A stretch of 50,723 bases of DNA, from NCBI GenBank assembly GCA_963575745.1, contig CAUYUJ010019910.1, forward strand, positions 52,501-103,223. Direction: 5' to 3'. The DNA comes from Prorocentrum cordatum. Its lineage: Eukaryota; Sar; Dinophyceae; Prorocentrales; Prorocentraceae. The notes under the pieces were generated by a model. It searched no databases. It was given only the letters and a program-made list of their open reading frames with translations, and was not told where the DNA came from. Below are positions 48,660 to 50,723 of this stretch, one piece after another (positions within the stretch are counted from its first letter, which is position 1; every line of letters begins with the position of its first letter). Both the position numbers and the translations under genes were made by a program.

Positions 48660-48825
48660 CGGGCGAGCCGCGCGAGGCGCGGGGGGTGGGGCGGGGGCGC
48701 GGGGCGAAGGGGCGCCGGGGGGCCGGCGGGGGGGGCGGGCGGGGCGGGGGGCGGATGGGGCGCGGGGGGCGGGGGCTGGCAGTGGCGCGTGTTGCGCGTC
48801 GGCGCCGGCGCCTCGCGCGTTAGTG
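48660..48825. other. Poly-G-rich GGCGGGG stretch
   Basis: Nearly pure G/C with G-runs; candidate G-quadruplex DNA. All frames open; none credible. Confidence 0.6.
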
Positions 48826-49300
48826 CGCGGGCGCCGCGGGCGCGTCGAATAGTAGGGTGCAGGCGCCTGTGTGGCCGTCTCGAAGTTGGCGCAGGCCCCG
48901 CGCGGCGCGGCGCTGGCGCGGCGTCGCCCGTGCAGGGCGAGGTTGGCGCGGGCGCCGCAGGCGTCGGCTTCTGTCGGCGCGCGCGCCGTGCGCGGCGAGG
49001 CGCGGGCGCCGCGGGCGCGTCGAATAAAAGAGCGCAGGCGCCCCCGCGAGCGCCCCGAAATGGGCGCGGGCCCCGCGTGGCCGGCGCAGGCGCCGCAGGC
49101 TCGTCAAATAATCGGGCGCGGGCGTCGCCCGTGCAGCGCGAGGTTGGCGCGGGCGCCGCCGGCGTTGGTTTTCGTCGGCGCAGGCGCCGCGCGCGGCGAG
49201 ATGGGCGCGGGTCAGATAATGGAGTGCAGGTGTCCCCCGGGCATCTCGGCGTTGGCGCGGGAACCGGTGGCATCTGTTCATGGGCGCAGGTGCGCCACCC
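48826..49300. repeat. GC-rich tandem repeat, ~180-200-bp unit
   Basis: GGCGCCGCGGGCGCGTCGAA then TA occurs at about 48828 and 49006. A GTCGCCCGTGCAG(G/C)GCGAGG block at about 48923 and 49125 and a GGCGTTGGTTTTCGTCGGCG-like block follow in order. The AT-containing words GTCGAATA(A/G), GTCAAATAA and GTCAGATAA are evenly spread. Two full and one partial copy. Confidence 0.65.
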
Positions 49301-49811
49301 CGTCAGGGGTGCATCCGATGGGGGGGGGGGGGCGCGGGGGGGCGTGGCGGGGGCGGCGCCGTGCAATTCTTGCGCTGTATCGGGGGCGCTGCCCCGGGCG
49401 GGGCGTCGCCGCCCCTCGCTGCAGCGCCCGCGAGGCGGCGGCGGCGGCGACGTGGCCGATATTCGAGGAGGCGAGAGCGGGTCTAACTGCCTTGGTAGAC
49501 GCGTGTTATGTCGGCCAGTTGGGCGAGCGCAACTGCTCAGGCAGCGTGCGTGATTGCTGATCGTGCTTGCTGATTTATATTGCCCCGCATGACGCGACCG
49601 CTCGTCGCCGCGTTGGCGTGCTCTAATGCAGCGCATTGCAGTCGAACGCGATTGTGACGCACCGTTTCGGACAAGGTGCCATAAAACCATATGCGCATGG
49701 ACGGCAAAAGCTCAAGTTTTACATGGTTCAGATCTTCGAAACAAAACATTTTTGCTCAAGCCGCTTGTGTCCTTAGCATCCCCCGGCGTTGCCCTCCCCG
49801 GTGGGGCAGAG

Positions 49812-50210
49812 ATCGCCGGCCCGCGTGGTGGGTGGGCGGCGAGACAGGGTCGCTGGCGCCATGGGCTCAAGCGAAAGTGCGGCCCTTGCTCGAAGTGCCC
49901 AAGGGGCGCGGCCTCCAGTTGTGAGGTTGGCGCTGGGCGCCCGAGACAGGCGGCGATCTGCCGGATCGAAGCCGCGATGGTGCAGGGCCCCGAATGGCGT
50001 CTTGGGAAGACGACGGCCGCGGTCAGAAAGAGGGGGCCCAAGCCGACCCCGACGCGCCAGACGCAGCCAGACGTCGCGAATGCGGCAACGGCCATGATGC
50101 GCCGCGGCGAGGAGCCTACAGCGCCCAGCTTGACGCAGCGCTGCCCCGACGGGACGTTCGCTCCAGCGCGGGGCATCCCGTCACCGACTCGTGTACGTTC
50201 CCTGTTTTGA
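49812..50210 (+). CDS. Basic Cys-containing protein segment, unknown
   Basis: The frame ending at 50208-50210 has consistent G/C-ending codons from about 49812: HGLKRKCGPCSKCPRGAASS, AICRIEAAMVQGPEWRLGKT, VRKRGPKPTPTRQTQPDVAN, then a Ser/Pro/Thr tail. The CGPCSKC cluster could bind metal but does not complete a finger I know, and KRGPKP resembles an AT-hook core. The start is unclear; the frame is open from 49626 but not protein-like before about 49800. It may be an exon. A CCATGGGCTCAAG at 49859 recalls the end of the DinoSL but is not close enough to call. Confidence 0.4.
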   Translation: MAGPRGGWAARQGRWRHGLKRKCGPCSKCPRGAASSCEVGAGRPRQAAICRIEAAMVQGPEWRLGKTTAAVRKRGPKPTPTRQTQPDVANAATAMMRRGEEPTAPSLTQRCPDGTFAPARGIPSPTRVRSLF

Positions 50211-50399
50211 AATCGAAGTGCGTGGGCAATGGGCGCGAGGAGCCAGGGGGCCACCTGCGCCCCGACCGCGAGACTGCTCTGTCACCTGAGATGAAGGCGT
50301 GGCGCATGAGGTTCTTGACGCCCCCTTTATCCCCGCCAGCCTATCCAGAACAGATCGCCAGGCGAGTTCCTTTCATCAGAGAAGTGTAGAAGCATGCAG

Positions 50400-50723
50400 T
50401 GTAACGGCCGCCGTGGGAGGGTTTTCTCGGAGGTCGCTCGGGGCCGTCTTGGGTCTCCCTCGGGGTCCTCGCGGAGCCGCTGGGGCACTTTGGGGGCCGT
50501 CCTGGGGTTCTTTGTCTGGGCGCCCTCTCGGGGCTCTGTGGGGAGGTCTGGGGGGCCTCCTCTCGCGGCCGACTTGGGCCCTCCCTCGAGCACCCCTGAG
50601 GCCATCGGAGAGGAGATCGATCGAAGGCGGGGGGGGGAAGGGGGTCAATTTAGGCCCCCCCGTCGGAAGCTCCACGATGGCCTCTTTGGGGCCTCTTGGG
50701 CTGCTCTCGAGCCGCTGTTGGGC
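50400..50723. repeat. Degenerate GGGGCCTCTTGGG repeat, runs out of window
   Basis: Imperfect 15-20-base units (GGGGCCGTCTTGGGTC, GGGGGCCGTCCTGGGG), the reverse strand of the class seen at 11230-12060. Confidence 0.7.

Noticed and set aside
49855-49872. Possible relic spliced leader (GCCATGGGCTCAAG)
   Set aside because: It matches only the ends of the leader and lacks the TTTT and the first six bases; chance match is likely.

Overview
This window looks like nuclear DNA from a dinoflagellate. The best evidence is a complete dinoflagellate spliced-leader (DinoSL) sequence at 36158-36179. It sits directly upstream of a LINE-type retroelement whose two reading frames have the layout I recall from dinoflagellate elements: a small zinc-finger/coiled-coil ORF1, then an endonuclease/reverse-transcriptase ORF2. 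High GC, strong GC bias at third codon positions, short exon-like coding islands in a sea of repeats, and a 100-base scaffold gap (3124-3223) fit the same picture. A GC-rich genus such as Prorocentrum is possible, but I cannot fix the genus. Much of the DNA is repeats and most long open frames are artefacts of triplet repeats. Coding was judged by third-position GC, protein-like composition, recognisable domains and plausible splice sites.

Layout. 1-2225: frame-broken coding DNA of unknown function and a C-terminal exon. 2229-4405: triplet repeats, the assembly gap and an 83-bp tandem repeat family. 4406-9900: mostly non-coding, with a ~1.25-kb duplicated block, a ~305-bp tandem repeat and a 14-bp minisatellite. 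9944-12600: a short terminal exon, an AT-rich microsatellite, a degenerate CCCCAAGA-type repeat, a near-perfect 154-bp palindrome and a small TIR element. 13608-14742: a CAT-triplet array with a ~325-bp higher-order period. 15341-16509: a probable gene with an SH3-domain exon and coiled-coil exons. 17131-18600: a coding end followed by another 83-bp array that carries inserted small TIR elements. 19960-21905: a ~155-bp satellite. 22000-25800: GC-rich DNA with coding fragments on both strands. 27100-35600: TCC, GAT and GGA arrays, several small TIR elements, a Glu-rich exon and a pair of inverted (CAAG)n-rich repeats 3 kb apart. 35837-40725: the DinoSL-headed LINE between two CA-rich arrays. 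43028-43854: a head-to-tail pile-up of small inverted-repeat elements. 45227-45338: an exon resembling a DM10 domain of EFHC1-like ciliary proteins. 47539-48520: a frame-broken Rep-like P-loop helicase element. 48826-49300 and 50400-50723: GC-rich tandem and degenerate repeats.

The host genes that can be supported are the SH3/coiled-coil gene, the DM10 exon and several anonymous terminal exons. The rest is mobile or tandem DNA. The most notable patterns are at least five families of short non-autonomous inverted-repeat elements, often nested in one another, and an 83-bp satellite with one conserved end that repeatedly lies just behind coding 3' ends. I see no rRNA, tRNA or CRISPR. Coordinates of repeat edges are good to a few bases at best.
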